NCBI GenBank assembly: GCA_016285075.1
Contig: JAEEQB010000012.1
Coordinates: 27,667-91,666, forward strand
Length of the DNA: 64,000 bases
DNA from: Prevotella sp.
GTDB taxonomy: Bacteria > Bacteroidota > Bacteroidia > Bacteroidales > Bacteroidaceae
Direction: 5' to 3'
Within the stretch, counting starts at the first letter, position 1. The number at the start of each line of letters is the position of its first letter. Positions 38,292 through 48,600 of this stretch are shown piece after piece. The translations under genes were made by a program, and so were the position numbers. The notes below the pieces were generated by a model. The model was not told the DNA's origin and made no database searches. It saw only the letters and a program-made list of their open reading frames with translations.

Positions 38292-40424
38292 ATGATAAAA
38301 AGACTATTTCTTACACTCGGTCTGATAGTGACGACGGTGTGTGGTGCTTCGGCACAGGAGATGGAGAAGAGTTTGGCACGTCATAATTTCTTCTATGCCG
38401 GACAGAGCAAGCAGCGACGAATGTTCATGGTGAAAAATGGACAGATAAGCTGGCAATATGACGACAAGCTGAAGCGCGGTGAAATCAGCGATGCCGTACT
38501 CATGAGCGACGGGAACATATTGGTTGCCCATCAGTACGGTGTGGCCGAAGTGACGAAGAACTCTGAGACCGTCTGGAGCTATGCAGCACCTGAGGGGACG
38601 GAGATTCACACCATACAACCCATCGGCAGGAAGCATGTAGTGTTCGTGCAGAACGGCAAGCCTGCTAAGGCGGTGGTGATGGAGATACCACAATGTAACA
38701 TCGTCCGTGAGTTCGAACTACCGATCAATGAAAAAGGATCTGTCCACGGTCAGTTCCGTAATGCCCGGCTTACAAGCCGAGGCACATTGCTTGTTGCCAA
38801 CATGGCCATGGGGTGTATCCACGAGTTTACCAGTGACGGAACGGAGGTGGATCGGTGGGGTGACATGCTACCGTGGAGTGTGCAGGAGCTGCCTAAGACC
38901 GGCAACCTGCTCGTTACAGGACGTAAGGGCAGGATTCAAGAGATCAATCGGCAGGGGCAGACCGTGTGGGAACTGAATACGACCGACTATGGCGTGACTC
39001 AGCCACAGAAGACTGTGCGTCTGAAGAACGGCGCACACATCATCAATAACTGGTATAACGAGTGGAACAAACAGCCAATGGACACTGCGAATGCCCCTGT
39101 GCAGGCTATTGAGGTTGGCAAGGACGGTAAGTTGGTATGGCAGCTGAAGGCATGGAAGAATCCCGACTTGGGGCCTTCGACCACCATCCAGTTGCTCGAC
39201 GAGCCTGTCAATCGCGACCGGCTGTTCTTTGGGGATTTTAATCCGCAGAAACCGAAACTTTTTGTCAGTCCCCATGTACCGATAGGCGAGGGAAGAGGCA
39301 TTTTCCCAGGGCGAGTGGCATGGGTTCATGCACCGGGCGTGGCTCAGTGGGACGGTAAGACCGGCCTCTGGGTAGAAGACCGCTGGAACGATCAGACGAA
39401 AGCCGATGCAATGATACCCGAGGCGGTGATGCTATTGACGGGCGAGACCACAGCTAAGAAGGCGTGGCGGGCTTTGTTCAAGCACTTTAACAAAACCCAT
39501 GGATGCGGCAACCGAGGCTATAAGAAAGGAGAAAGCATCGCCATCAAACTGAATCTGAATAATGCCATTACCCACCATGACACCATCGAACTGAACTCGT
39601 CGCCTTTCGTGACGTTGGCACTGGTGCGATCGATGGTTCGCGATGCAGGAGTACGCCAACAGGACATCATCCTCTGCGAACCCAGCCGTGCCATCACAGA
39701 CAGTATATATGATAAGGTTCATCGCGAGTTTCCCATGGTGCGCATGATCGACAATATTGGCGGTGACGGACGTGAGAAATGTGAGTACTATCCAGAACAG
39801 ATAGTTTATTCAGTAGACAACGGGAAAATGGCACGCGGGCTGGCAAAGTGTATTGTCGATGCAGACTATCTCATCAATTCCGCCTTGCTCAAGACACACA
39901 GTGGCCCGGGTGTGACGCTGACCACCAAGAACTGGTATGGGGCAACGGACATCAATCTTCTTTGGCGACAGAACGCCCACAATAACGTGAGCCAAGATAA
40001 GCGTAACGGCAAACCCGGATATAAAACCTTCGTGGACTGGATGGCGCATAAGGACATGGGACAGAAAGCATTGCTACTCCTGATTGATGGAACCTATGGT
40101 TCACGCGATGTCAACGGTGCTCCCAATCCCAAGTGGATGAAGGAACCGTTCAACGGTGACTGGGCATGTTCCATCATCGCCTCGCAGGACGAAGTGGCCT
40201 GCGATGCCGTCGGTATGGACATCATCATCGGCGAGTGGCCGGAGTTCGGCTCGCTGAACTATTGTGATGAGTATCTGCGCGAAGCTGCCTCGTTACCTCA
40301 TGCTCCCAGTGGAACGGTGTACAAGCAGGAGGGCAAACCGGTGGACAGACCACTCGGTCTCTTTGAACATTGGAACAGTGAACATAAGTACACGAAGATA
40401 GACCTCAAATACAAGAAACTATGA
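38292..40424 (+). CDS. Secreted beta-propeller + DUF362 domain protein
   Basis: Signal peptide; repeated propeller-like blades (SDGNILVAHQYGVAEV, SRGTLLVANMAMG); C-terminal KTHSGPGVTLTTKNWYG typical of DUF362. Confidence 0.75.
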   Translation: MIKRLFLTLGLIVTTVCGASAQEMEKSLARHNFFYAGQSKQRRMFMVKNGQISWQYDDKLKRGEISDAVLMSDGNILVAHQYGVAEVTKNSETVWSYAAPEGTEIHTIQPIGRKHVVFVQNGKPAKAVVMEIPQCNIVREFELPINEKGSVHGQFRNARLTSRGTLLVANMAMGCIHEFTSDGTEVDRWGDMLPWSVQELPKTGNLLVTGRKGRIQEINRQGQTVWELNTTDYGVTQPQKTVRLKNGAHIINNWYNEWNKQPMDTANAPVQAIEVGKDGKLVWQLKAWKNPDLGPSTTIQLLDEPVNRDRLFFGDFNPQKPKLFVSPHVPIGEGRGIFPGRVAWVHAPGVAQWDGKTGLWVEDRWNDQTKADAMIPEAVMLLTGETTAKKAWRALFKHFNKTHGCGNRGYKKGESIAIKLNLNNAITHHDTIELNSSPFVTLALVRSMVRDAGVRQQDIILCEPSRAITDSIYDKVHREFPMVRMIDNIGGDGREKCEYYPEQIVYSVDNGKMARGLAKCIVDADYLINSALLKTHSGPGVTLTTKNWYGATDINLLWRQNAHNNVSQDKRNGKPGYKTFVDWMAHKDMGQKALLLLIDGTYGSRDVNGAPNPKWMKEPFNGDWACSIIASQDEVACDAVGMDIIIGEWPEFGSLNYCDEYLREAASLPHAPSGTVYKQEGKPVDRPLGLFEHWNSEHKYTKIDLKYKKL

Positions 40425-43400
40425 AAAAGTGCCTTTGGCTGATATTATCCTGTTTCGTCTGCTGCACGGCCGTCTTCCCTGCAGAAAAGACAATACCCGT
40501 CATTCTGACAGCGGGACAAAGCAATGCCGACGGACGGGTACCCATTAATGAACTTCCCAGGTACATCCATTATGACTACTGTCAGTGGAGCTATGGCAGC
40601 GGAGACTTTGAAACTGCCACTGGCGTGTTCGTACCTTTCAGCCCACACGTTGCAAAAGCAGGAATTGAGGATAGTTGGGGGTTCGATGCTATGGTCTATT
40701 ATCTGTTGGAAGAATACTGGCAGCAACCTTTTTATGTAATCAAACAGACGATGGGCGGTACGGCAGTCGACACTACTTGTACAAAGAGTACCCATGGTTG
40801 GTTTTGGAGTGTTGATGCCAGACAGAAATCCCTATTGAAGGCATTTTGCCAACAGATAGACTTATGCTTAAGTCAGTTACCTCGGAATTATGACATAAAG
40901 TGTTTGCTTTGGCATCAGGGAGAAAGTGATCAGTCTGCAGCCGATCGCTATCACGATAATCTGAAAGCTGTCATAAACCACATCCGCCAGTATCTTGTCA
41001 CCAGGACGGGAAGGAAGGAGTATGCCTCACTGCCCGTTGTCTGTGGCACCTTTGCCAAAGGAAGCCGACAGGGTTCCCCAAAGGTCGTAAAGGCGTTGCA
41101 TCAGTTAGAACACGAGGACAGCCATTTCCACGTTGTCGATGCTAGTGACCTGAGTCTGCAGAAAGACATGTTGCATTTCGACGCCCATGGTGCCGTAGAC
41201 CTGGGTTGGCGGGTGTTTACAAGAATGAAGGAAGAAGGCATTGCCGGTGACTGTTTACAAAGGGGAAAAGATGCCTTCAAAGGCATTTGGCCTGTGACCG
41301 ACCCCACCATGAAGAAGAGCCTGAATGGTGAGTGGCAACTGGAGGTGAACGGGAAAAAGGGAATGATTCCTGTTCCTGGCTGCTGGGAGACATTTGGCTT
41401 CTGCAAACCGAGATACGACTATCCCGATTCGCTGACAGGCTGTTACCGCACATCATTCACAGTACCAGAGACTTGGAAAGGTCAGAAAGTCATCATCAGA
41501 CTGGACGGTGTGCTGCGAGGATACGTTCTGTGGCTCAACGGTCATTATGTAGGTAAATGGGAGTCGGGGTATAACACATGTCTGTTCGACCTGACACCCT
41601 ATCTTTCTCAAAAAGCATTTAAAGGAGAGGCCCAGCAACTGACCATGCAGGTCTATTCACGTTTCAAAGGCTATGAGTTCGATTGCTTCGATGACTGGGC
41701 TGCAATGGGCATATTCCGTGACGTGACGTTGATGGTTGTTCCCAAGACCCACCTCAGCGACTTGGAAGTGAATACACGTATGGACGGAACGGTTATTGTG
41801 AAACCGCAGATAGCCAATGCCACGAAACATACTACTGTGAGTTACGAGTTGACGGATGCTGAGGGGCATGTCGTGTCAACAGGAGGACGGGTAAGGCATC
41901 CTCATCTTTGGACAGCCGAGACACCTTATCTATATACCTTATATGTATATGTCAAGGAAAAAGACAGGATACTTCAGACCTTCACCCACAAAATCGGAAT
42001 ACGCGAGATATCCATCGCAGGAAATGTATTGAAGGTGAACGGTCAACCAGTGAAGCTACGCGGCGTGAATGCCCATGCTACAGACCCATACAGAGTGAAG
42101 GTCATTTCAGATAATCTTACCCTGAGGGACATGCATCTGATGAAGGAAGCTTCTGTTAATTTCCTTCGCTTATCCCACTATCCCCGCGAGCCCCGGTTCT
42201 ACGAGTTAGCCGATTCATTAGGCTTCTACCTCGTAGACGAAATACCCTTTGGATTTGGTGACAAACATCTGTCGGACAACAGTTACCAGGAAATATTGAT
42301 GACACGGGCACTGGCAACGGTTCAACGCGACAAACTGCATCCCTCGGTGCTTGTATGGAGTGTAGGCAACGAGAATCCGCTGCCACAGACATGCATCGAG
42401 GTGGGTAATTATGTAGGATCCTTAGACCCATCGCGGCCTTATTGCTTCCCCCAGGTGGGAAGTTACTTCCGGCGTTTCTGGGAATCGGGAGGATTGAAAC
42501 CATCAGAGAACAGTCTTTCCCCCTTCCCTTCTGCTGCTCCTGTTTATGCACCTCATTATCCTACGACGGGTCAGATGGGAGGATTCTACCAACACATGGA
42601 CCGTCCTGTCATCTTCACAGAGTATTGTCACACGCTTGGCATTTCCTTTGAGGACCATGATCGTCAATGGGAAATCATTGAACATACGCCAGGCATTGCC
42701 GGAGGTGCTGTGTGGGAGTGGGCTGATCAAGGCATGAGCCTTGTCTCTGGCTCGTCTCTGACCGGAGAAGATAGTGTTACTCCCAAGGTTGTTTACGGCT
42801 ACGAGGAAAAGGTTCTTACGTTGGGTGGTGGGGGCTTTGAGATGTACGGCAATAAAGGCACTGACGGTTTACTCTATGCCGATCGCACTCCGCTTCCCAA
42901 TTATTTTGAACTGCAACATAATTACGCCCGTGCCTTCGTCAGTTCCGTATGTTGCGATTCCTCAGCAGCTCACCTAACCCTGACCAACCGATACGACTTC
43001 TTGAATCTGAAGGACAATGTCACCTTCCTTTGGGCGCTGACAAATAATCGCGACACCATGATGCGTGGTGCCTTCAGTCCCGATTGCGCGCCCCACTCAT
43101 CGTCCCCATATCAACTGTCTCTCCCATTTGCTGCGATATCATCGCAGACAGGCCACCTCATCCTCCTTCACTTCGAAGTAATGGACACCCAAGGCCGCAC
43201 TTTCCTCCATCAGTCATTCGTTGTGAACAAGACGCAGATGACATGGTCTGGTCATGGCAGCAGTTCCGTTATGATCAGAGATTCATTAATAAGGACTGGC
43301 AGGAAACCAACATTGGCCGAACGACTGACCCAGAAGAACCGGCTACCAAAGAAATACCTACTCCCCCTCACGAATAGTCAGGTGAAAGCCGAAATTCAGC

Positions 43401-43972
43401 GTCGTTCCTTCAATGGTGGCGAGGAGATCAGCTTTACACTGACTCCCGACACTGCCGATATATTCCGTTCGGAACTAGGTCTGGCCTGGCTGCTAGACCC
43501 CGTCATCGACCGTGTGCAATGGATAGGCTTTGGTCCCTTTGCCAGCTATCCAGGTCGCTATCAAGCTAACACCTATGGCTTTTGGGCGAAACATCAGGAC
43601 GATCTGTACTTTGAGGGCAATCATAGTGGCATCGATGCAGCATTCCTTTCGGACAAAGATGGCAACGGAATACTGATAACTGGCGATTCCCTGTCGTTGG
43701 ATTTCGAACAGACAGACCTGGGTATCGTGCTCACAATCAATGCTTCTGTCAGCGGGCAAGGTCCGAAGTTCGCAAAGACCCACTTCCCAGGATGGAAGAA
43801 AGGTGACCCACCAATAGGAGCCACCTTCCAAAGCTATTACATCAAAGCGGATGATACAGATGAAACGCTACACCGCATGTTTGAGCCTGCAGCCAATACG
43901 CCTGCTCCCTTCCATCCGTTCGTAACCCAGTACGATACCTATTTGATGAAATATAAAGATATATCTTGGTAA
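40421..43972 (+). CDS. Fusion of N-terminal SGNH/sialate-O-acetylesterase-like domain and GH2 glycoside hydrolase
   Basis: VILTAGQSNADGRVP, LLWHQGESDQ, FDAHGAVDLG (esterase blocks); GH2 motifs LVWSVGNENP and MDRPVIFTEY. Confidence 0.85.
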   Translation: MKKCLWLILSCFVCCTAVFPAEKTIPVILTAGQSNADGRVPINELPRYIHYDYCQWSYGSGDFETATGVFVPFSPHVAKAGIEDSWGFDAMVYYLLEEYWQQPFYVIKQTMGGTAVDTTCTKSTHGWFWSVDARQKSLLKAFCQQIDLCLSQLPRNYDIKCLLWHQGESDQSAADRYHDNLKAVINHIRQYLVTRTGRKEYASLPVVCGTFAKGSRQGSPKVVKALHQLEHEDSHFHVVDASDLSLQKDMLHFDAHGAVDLGWRVFTRMKEEGIAGDCLQRGKDAFKGIWPVTDPTMKKSLNGEWQLEVNGKKGMIPVPGCWETFGFCKPRYDYPDSLTGCYRTSFTVPETWKGQKVIIRLDGVLRGYVLWLNGHYVGKWESGYNTCLFDLTPYLSQKAFKGEAQQLTMQVYSRFKGYEFDCFDDWAAMGIFRDVTLMVVPKTHLSDLEVNTRMDGTVIVKPQIANATKHTTVSYELTDAEGHVVSTGGRVRHPHLWTAETPYLYTLYVYVKEKDRILQTFTHKIGIREISIAGNVLKVNGQPVKLRGVNAHATDPYRVKVISDNLTLRDMHLMKEASVNFLRLSHYPREPRFYELADSLGFYLVDEIPFGFGDKHLSDNSYQEILMTRALATVQRDKLHPSVLVWSVGNENPLPQTCIEVGNYVGSLDPSRPYCFPQVGSYFRRFWESGGLKPSENSLSPFPSAAPVYAPHYPTTGQMGGFYQHMDRPVIFTEYCHTLGISFEDHDRQWEIIEHTPGIAGGAVWEWADQGMSLVSGSSLTGEDSVTPKVVYGYEEKVLTLGGGGFEMYGNKGTDGLLYADRTPLPNYFELQHNYARAFVSSVCCDSSAAHLTLTNRYDFLNLKDNVTFLWALTNNRDTMMRGAFSPDCAPHSSSPYQLSLPFAAISSQTGHLILLHFEVMDTQGRTFLHQSFVVNKTQMTWSGHGSSSVMIRDSLIRTGRKPTLAERLTQKNRLPKKYLLPLTNSQVKAEIQRRSFNGGEEISFTLTPDTADIFRSELGLAWLLDPVIDRVQWIGFGPFASYPGRYQANTYGFWAKHQDDLYFEGNHSGIDAAFLSDKDGNGILITGDSLSLDFEQTDLGIVLTINASVSGQGPKFAKTHFPGWKKGDPPIGATFQSYYIKADDTDETLHRMFEPAANTPAPFHPFVTQYDTYLMKYKDISW

Positions 43973-43985
43973 GCCGATAGGTGTG

Positions 43986-45572
43986 TTACCGGGCTGATAC
44001 ATATTTGTGGAGTGTCTGACGGACAGCGCCATTACCGGCATAGAGCTCCTTTACCATTCCTTCTATCTGCTCGCCGAGACCAGCTTCGTAGAGGTCAAGT
44101 CCGAAAACATCTTTGCGGCTGTAGAGCTTCTTCAAAGGACTCCAGTCTTGGTCTGCCTTGCCAATCTCGAGAGGAGCTACTATCTGCTGCAGCTCTGCGA
44201 GCATCGGATCGGGTGAGGGCTCGAAAGGAGTGCCGTCGTCCTTAATACCCTTCAGATAGCGGGCATAGCCAGCGAGGGTGAGGGGAATCAGTACAAGGTT
44301 ACTCATGTCAAGTCCACGGGCAAGATACTTTTTGATGGTCTCGCCAAAGCGGATGGGCAGTTTCTGTGACGTGTCCATTGCAATACGCTGCGGTGCATCG
44401 GGCATGAAGGGGTTGGGCAGGCGACGGTTGATAACGGCACCAATGAACTCGTAGGGGTTCAGCACACCTGGATCAGTAACTACCGGCATGGCCTCCATAT
44501 AACCTATCTTTTGGATGAATGGGCGAAGGTCTTCATCGGCCATCTCAGCCGAGATCAATGTGTAGCCCAACATGCAGCCATAAATCGACATCGCCGTATG
44601 CAAGGGATTGAGGCAGGTAGTAACTTTCATTGTCTCTACCTTGTCTACGGTCTCACGAGTGGTATAGAGAGCACCGCCCAGATGGAGTGGGGGACGCCCA
44701 TTGGTGTAGTTGTCTTCAATGACAAGATACTGCACTTCCTCTGCATTTACAAAGGGGGCAGTAAAGGTGTGCTTCTCAGTCTCGATGTAGTCGTTATCCT
44801 CGAAACCATCGGCAGCAAGCATCTCCTTTACCTTCTCGTGAGGGCGAGGGGTGATTTTGTCTATCATCGACCAGGGGAAAGTGATTTTCTTCTCATTTTT
44901 CAGATAGGCAAGGAAAGCCTCGGGCACAAGACCGTCATTGACCCAGCGCTCCGCATAGGCAAAGACTCCAGCCTTGACCTTGTCACCGTTGTGCGAGCAG
45001 TTGTCCATACTCTGTACTGTCAGAGGCAATTCTCCAGCCCTATAACGCTCATAGAGCAGAGCACACACCTTACCCATGGCAAACATGGGACTCATGCCTC
45101 GTGCGAGATCGGATTCATTATAGGTGTAACCCTTTTCGGTGATGGTGAAAGATATCATCTGGAGCGACGGATTGCGGAAGATATCCACCAGACGGTTCCA
45201 ATCGGGGAACTGGGGATCGGCCTTCAGAGCCTCAGTGACACTGGCAATTACTTTTTTCTCGATGGAACCGTCGGAACAGAGGTTCACACAAAGCGAGAGG
45301 TTGTTGAAGGGAGCGTAGGCTTTGTCGACAACTTCGAAATCGAATGTCTCTGCCACAATGACACCACGGTCGTACTTTCCTGTGTTCAATGCATCGTTCA
45401 GGATGGCTGCAGGGAAGGCACGGAAGATGTTTCCTCCGCCGAAGTGTACCCATGTGGGTTCTTTGGCTGTCTTTTCTCTTACAGCTTGAATGTCAAACTT
45501 AGGAAGCTCATAACCTTTCTGCTCCCATTCTGCGGCGTTAAACTGGCCGCTCAGTATATCATTTAACTTCAT
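43986..45572 (-). CDS. uxuB: Mannitol dehydrogenase family protein, probable fructuronate reductase
   Basis: WVHFGGGNIFRAF and ...LVLIPLTLAGYARYLKG; adjacent to uxuA. Confidence 0.8.
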   Translation of the reverse strand: MKLNDILSGQFNAAEWEQKGYELPKFDIQAVREKTAKEPTWVHFGGGNIFRAFPAAILNDALNTGKYDRGVIVAETFDFEVVDKAYAPFNNLSLCVNLCSDGSIEKKVIASVTEALKADPQFPDWNRLVDIFRNPSLQMISFTITEKGYTYNESDLARGMSPMFAMGKVCALLYERYRAGELPLTVQSMDNCSHNGDKVKAGVFAYAERWVNDGLVPEAFLAYLKNEKKITFPWSMIDKITPRPHEKVKEMLAADGFEDNDYIETEKHTFTAPFVNAEEVQYLVIEDNYTNGRPPLHLGGALYTTRETVDKVETMKVTTCLNPLHTAMSIYGCMLGYTLISAEMADEDLRPFIQKIGYMEAMPVVTDPGVLNPYEFIGAVINRRLPNPFMPDAPQRIAMDTSQKLPIRFGETIKKYLARGLDMSNLVLIPLTLAGYARYLKGIKDDGTPFEPSPDPMLAELQQIVAPLEIGKADQDWSPLKKLYSRKDVFGLDLYEAGLGEQIEGMVKELYAGNGAVRQTLHKYVSAR

Positions 45573-45597
45573 AATGCCTTTATATTTATTTGCTTCA

Positions 45598-46851
45598 TCA
45601 ATCGAAAAATCCGGGCTGCTTGTATTCTATTCCTAACTCTCGGTCTACTGTGGCGAGAATACCCTGAACCTGCCCAAGTGCAAACATTCGTCCAAGAAGT
45701 GTGTATCCTGCATTATGTCCATGACTGGACTCGTCCATGATGCCACCCTGCTGGTCGGTGAAGGTCATACCATGATCAACACGCATTGGCAACTGCGGGT
45801 TCTCCTTCTCAAAGATACGGCAAAGCTCGATGAGGTCGGCACGACCACCGAGATGCGATGCCTCCGTGAAGTCTCCGTTGGGGAAGATATGGCAGGAGCG
45901 CAAGTGAACAAAATGAGTACGTGAGGCAAATTTCTTGGCCATTTCCACTACATTATTGTAGGCACCTGCAGAGAGGGAACCTGCGCAGAATGTGAGTCCG
46001 TTGTGCTTATTTGGCACGGCATTAAGGAACCACTGGATGTCCTCCTCGGTACGGACGATACGGGGAAGACCCAGAATCTCGATGGGGGGATCGTCAGGAT
46101 GAACACACATATTCATGTCGCACTCCTCACAGACAGGCATGATGGCCTCAAGGAAGTACTTCATGTTTTCACGTAGCTGAGCCTTGTCGATGCCTTTGTA
46201 GAGATTGAGGAACTCACGGAACTTCTGAATGGGGGCCTCGTCGTTCTCGCTGAAATTTCCGCTGACAAAACCCTGGGTCTTGATAACGATGTTCTCAACC
46301 AGCTTGTGGTCTTTCTCAGGTGTCATCGTCTTGGCCAACTCATCACACTCGGCAAGAACGTTACGACCTTCACCCACACCTGCCGGGAACTGGAACTGTG
46401 CCCATTCCTCACGTGCACCCTCACGTTTCAGGATATAAATGTCGAAGTAGGCAAATTCAGCATAGTTGAAGTAAAGGTTAGTAGATCCATTGGGATTTTC
46501 ATGGAGCAGGTCAGTTCTTGCCCAGTCGAGCACAGGCATGAAGTTATAACAAATACAATGTATTCCCTCAGCCGAAAGGTTACGCAGACTCTCTTTGTAC
46601 ACTTCAATCTGATGATCCCTGTCAGGGCCTCCATATTTGATGGTCTCTACCACGGGCAGGCTTTCTACCACACTCCAGCGCATGCCATAGCTCTCAATGT
46701 ATTCGCGCAGATCACGTATCTTCTCACGGGTCCACACTTCTCCCAAAGGAACATCGTGCAGAGCAGTTACGATGCCCTCAACGCCGATTTGTCTTAACAT
46801 GGCAAGGGTGATCTTATCCTTCTTGCCAAACCATCTCCAAGTTCTTTCCAT
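45598..46851 (-). CDS. uxuA: Mannonate dehydratase
   Basis: WRWFGKKDKITLAMLRQIGVEGIVTALHDVP; VHPDDPP. Confidence 0.96.
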   Translation of the reverse strand: MERTWRWFGKKDKITLAMLRQIGVEGIVTALHDVPLGEVWTREKIRDLREYIESYGMRWSVVESLPVVETIKYGGPDRDHQIEVYKESLRNLSAEGIHCICYNFMPVLDWARTDLLHENPNGSTNLYFNYAEFAYFDIYILKREGAREEWAQFQFPAGVGEGRNVLAECDELAKTMTPEKDHKLVENIVIKTQGFVSGNFSENDEAPIQKFREFLNLYKGIDKAQLRENMKYFLEAIMPVCEECDMNMCVHPDDPPIEILGLPRIVRTEEDIQWFLNAVPNKHNGLTFCAGSLSAGAYNNVVEMAKKFASRTHFVHLRSCHIFPNGDFTEASHLGGRADLIELCRIFEKENPQLPMRVDHGMTFTDQQGGIMDESSHGHNAGYTLLGRMFALGQVQGILATVDRELGIEYKQPGFFD

Positions 46852-46873
46852 AGTTTATAAGTATTTGAAACGA

Positions 46874-48493
46874 TTAGTGATTTCTTTTAATTGAAAAATA
46901 AGCCAACCTGTGGGTGATTCCCTTGCGTCCAAGCGACTTCAGCTGATAGATGCCATCAGGCAGTTGGCTTATATCGAGTTGCTTGTCAGGATAGGGTAGG
47001 GTCTTCAGCTTCTGTCCTTGTATGGTTTCCACAATGACATATTCCGCATCTAGCGTCTTCTGCTTTGTAGGCATATCAAGCCACTTTCCGTTGGTTTTTA
47101 CAATGTGTGTGGAAACCCTGTGCCGTATAGACGAGTTGGCAAGTTGTCTTGGGGCACTTTCCTGACCATAGCGGTCTACAGCGCATACTGCATAATACTT
47201 GCCGGCCTTTACCTTCAGTTGCTCGGCTCTGACGCGGATAGCCACAAGGTTCTCTGGTCGGGAAGTATCAACAGGGTAATTGCTGGAAGCATATACATTA
47301 TATAATAAATAAGGCGAGTCATTCGTCGACTGCGCGCCTCTCCACCATAAGGTCTGCTTTTGCAGATACAATCCTGTCGGAGCTGTCGGCGCAGCTTTTC
47401 CTGCCCACGTCATTGGAGGTACAAGCGCAGGCTGTCGGTTGTGGCGGCAGACGTAGTCGTAGATACCTTTGTGATTGTCTGTCAGGAACTTTGAACGGAA
47501 GAAGCATTGTCCCAGTCCTTCTTGCCGCATCGCCGAAAGCTGGCGTGTCACATCAGACAGCTGCCATCGACCTTCGCGAGGGTCAAGGAAATAGATGCCC
47601 AGTCCTGCTGCCACAGTACGTCCATAGCTGTGCTCCTGCCAGTCAAGCATGAAGGGGAAAAACTGGTTGTCGCGGAAATACATCATGGGGTACAACTGGT
47701 CCATCAGTCCTTGCTGAAGCCATCCTTGTGCGTCTTGACATACTGCTGTATAGGCATTCCATCCATTGGAGCTGTACCGGCTGACATCATCATATTTCCC
47801 TACGGGCGAGCACGACATCTTCACCCAGGGCTTCGACTGTTTTACGGCTTGATGAATCTTACGTACTATGTCAGTGATGTATTGGCGTCCCGTGACTCGG
47901 GGAACACGGATTTTCCAACCGTCAGGATACCGGCAGTAGTCTAAGTGTATGCCATCCACATCGTAGTTTTGGGTAATCTCCTTGCAGATGCGTGCCAGAT
48001 AGTCTCCCGTCTTAGGGTCTTCAGGATTCATAAACCCCGCGTCACCTACATGTTTCACCAGTTTTGGATTGCGTCTGACAAAATCCTTACAGCGCTGCTC
48101 TGTCCACTTACCCACGGGAAGCGTCACAACCCAAGCATGGAATTCCATCCCTCTGCGATGGCACTCGTCAATGCAGTATTGCAAAGGGTCATAGCCAGGG
48201 GACTGTCCGTGTTTGCCTGTCATGCACATGTCCCATGGCTCGATAATGGAAGGGTAGATGACCGATCCACGTACACGTGTCTGCAAAAGCACGGTATTGA
48301 TTCCTGCCTGTTGCAACTGATCTAAGATTGTTGCCAGTTCTTGTTTCTGCTCTGCTGCGGTGTGAGCTCTGGGCCAGTCTATGCCACCAATTGTAGTCAG
48401 CCAAACAGCTCTCACTTCATGCTTCTGGCTTCTGATTGTCGGCGTAGTCAGTAACAGGAATAATATTATAATGTAGAGTGATTTTCTTGCCAA
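46874..48493 (-). CDS. GHL10/DUF187 family putative glycoside hydrolase, secreted
   Basis: EVRAVWLTTIGGIDWP; DGIHLDYCRYP. Confidence 0.88.
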   Translation of the reverse strand: MARKSLYIIILFLLLTTPTIRSQKHEVRAVWLTTIGGIDWPRAHTAAEQKQELATILDQLQQAGINTVLLQTRVRGSVIYPSIIEPWDMCMTGKHGQSPGYDPLQYCIDECHRRGMEFHAWVVTLPVGKWTEQRCKDFVRRNPKLVKHVGDAGFMNPEDPKTGDYLARICKEITQNYDVDGIHLDYCRYPDGWKIRVPRVTGRQYITDIVRKIHQAVKQSKPWVKMSCSPVGKYDDVSRYSSNGWNAYTAVCQDAQGWLQQGLMDQLYPMMYFRDNQFFPFMLDWQEHSYGRTVAAGLGIYFLDPREGRWQLSDVTRQLSAMRQEGLGQCFFRSKFLTDNHKGIYDYVCRHNRQPALVPPMTWAGKAAPTAPTGLYLQKQTLWWRGAQSTNDSPYLLYNVYASSNYPVDTSRPENLVAIRVRAEQLKVKAGKYYAVCAVDRYGQESAPRQLANSSIRHRVSTHIVKTNGKWLDMPTKQKTLDAEYVIVETIQGQKLKTLPYPDKQLDISQLPDGIYQLKSLGRKGITHRLAYFSIKRNH

Positions 48494-48600
48494 AATATCG
48501 TTTTTTTTTGTTTTGAGTGCAAAATTACGATAATTTTTCCATTATCTCAAATAAAAATAGTACTTTTGCACAAAGAAACTTTAAAAAACAATTTGGCCAT

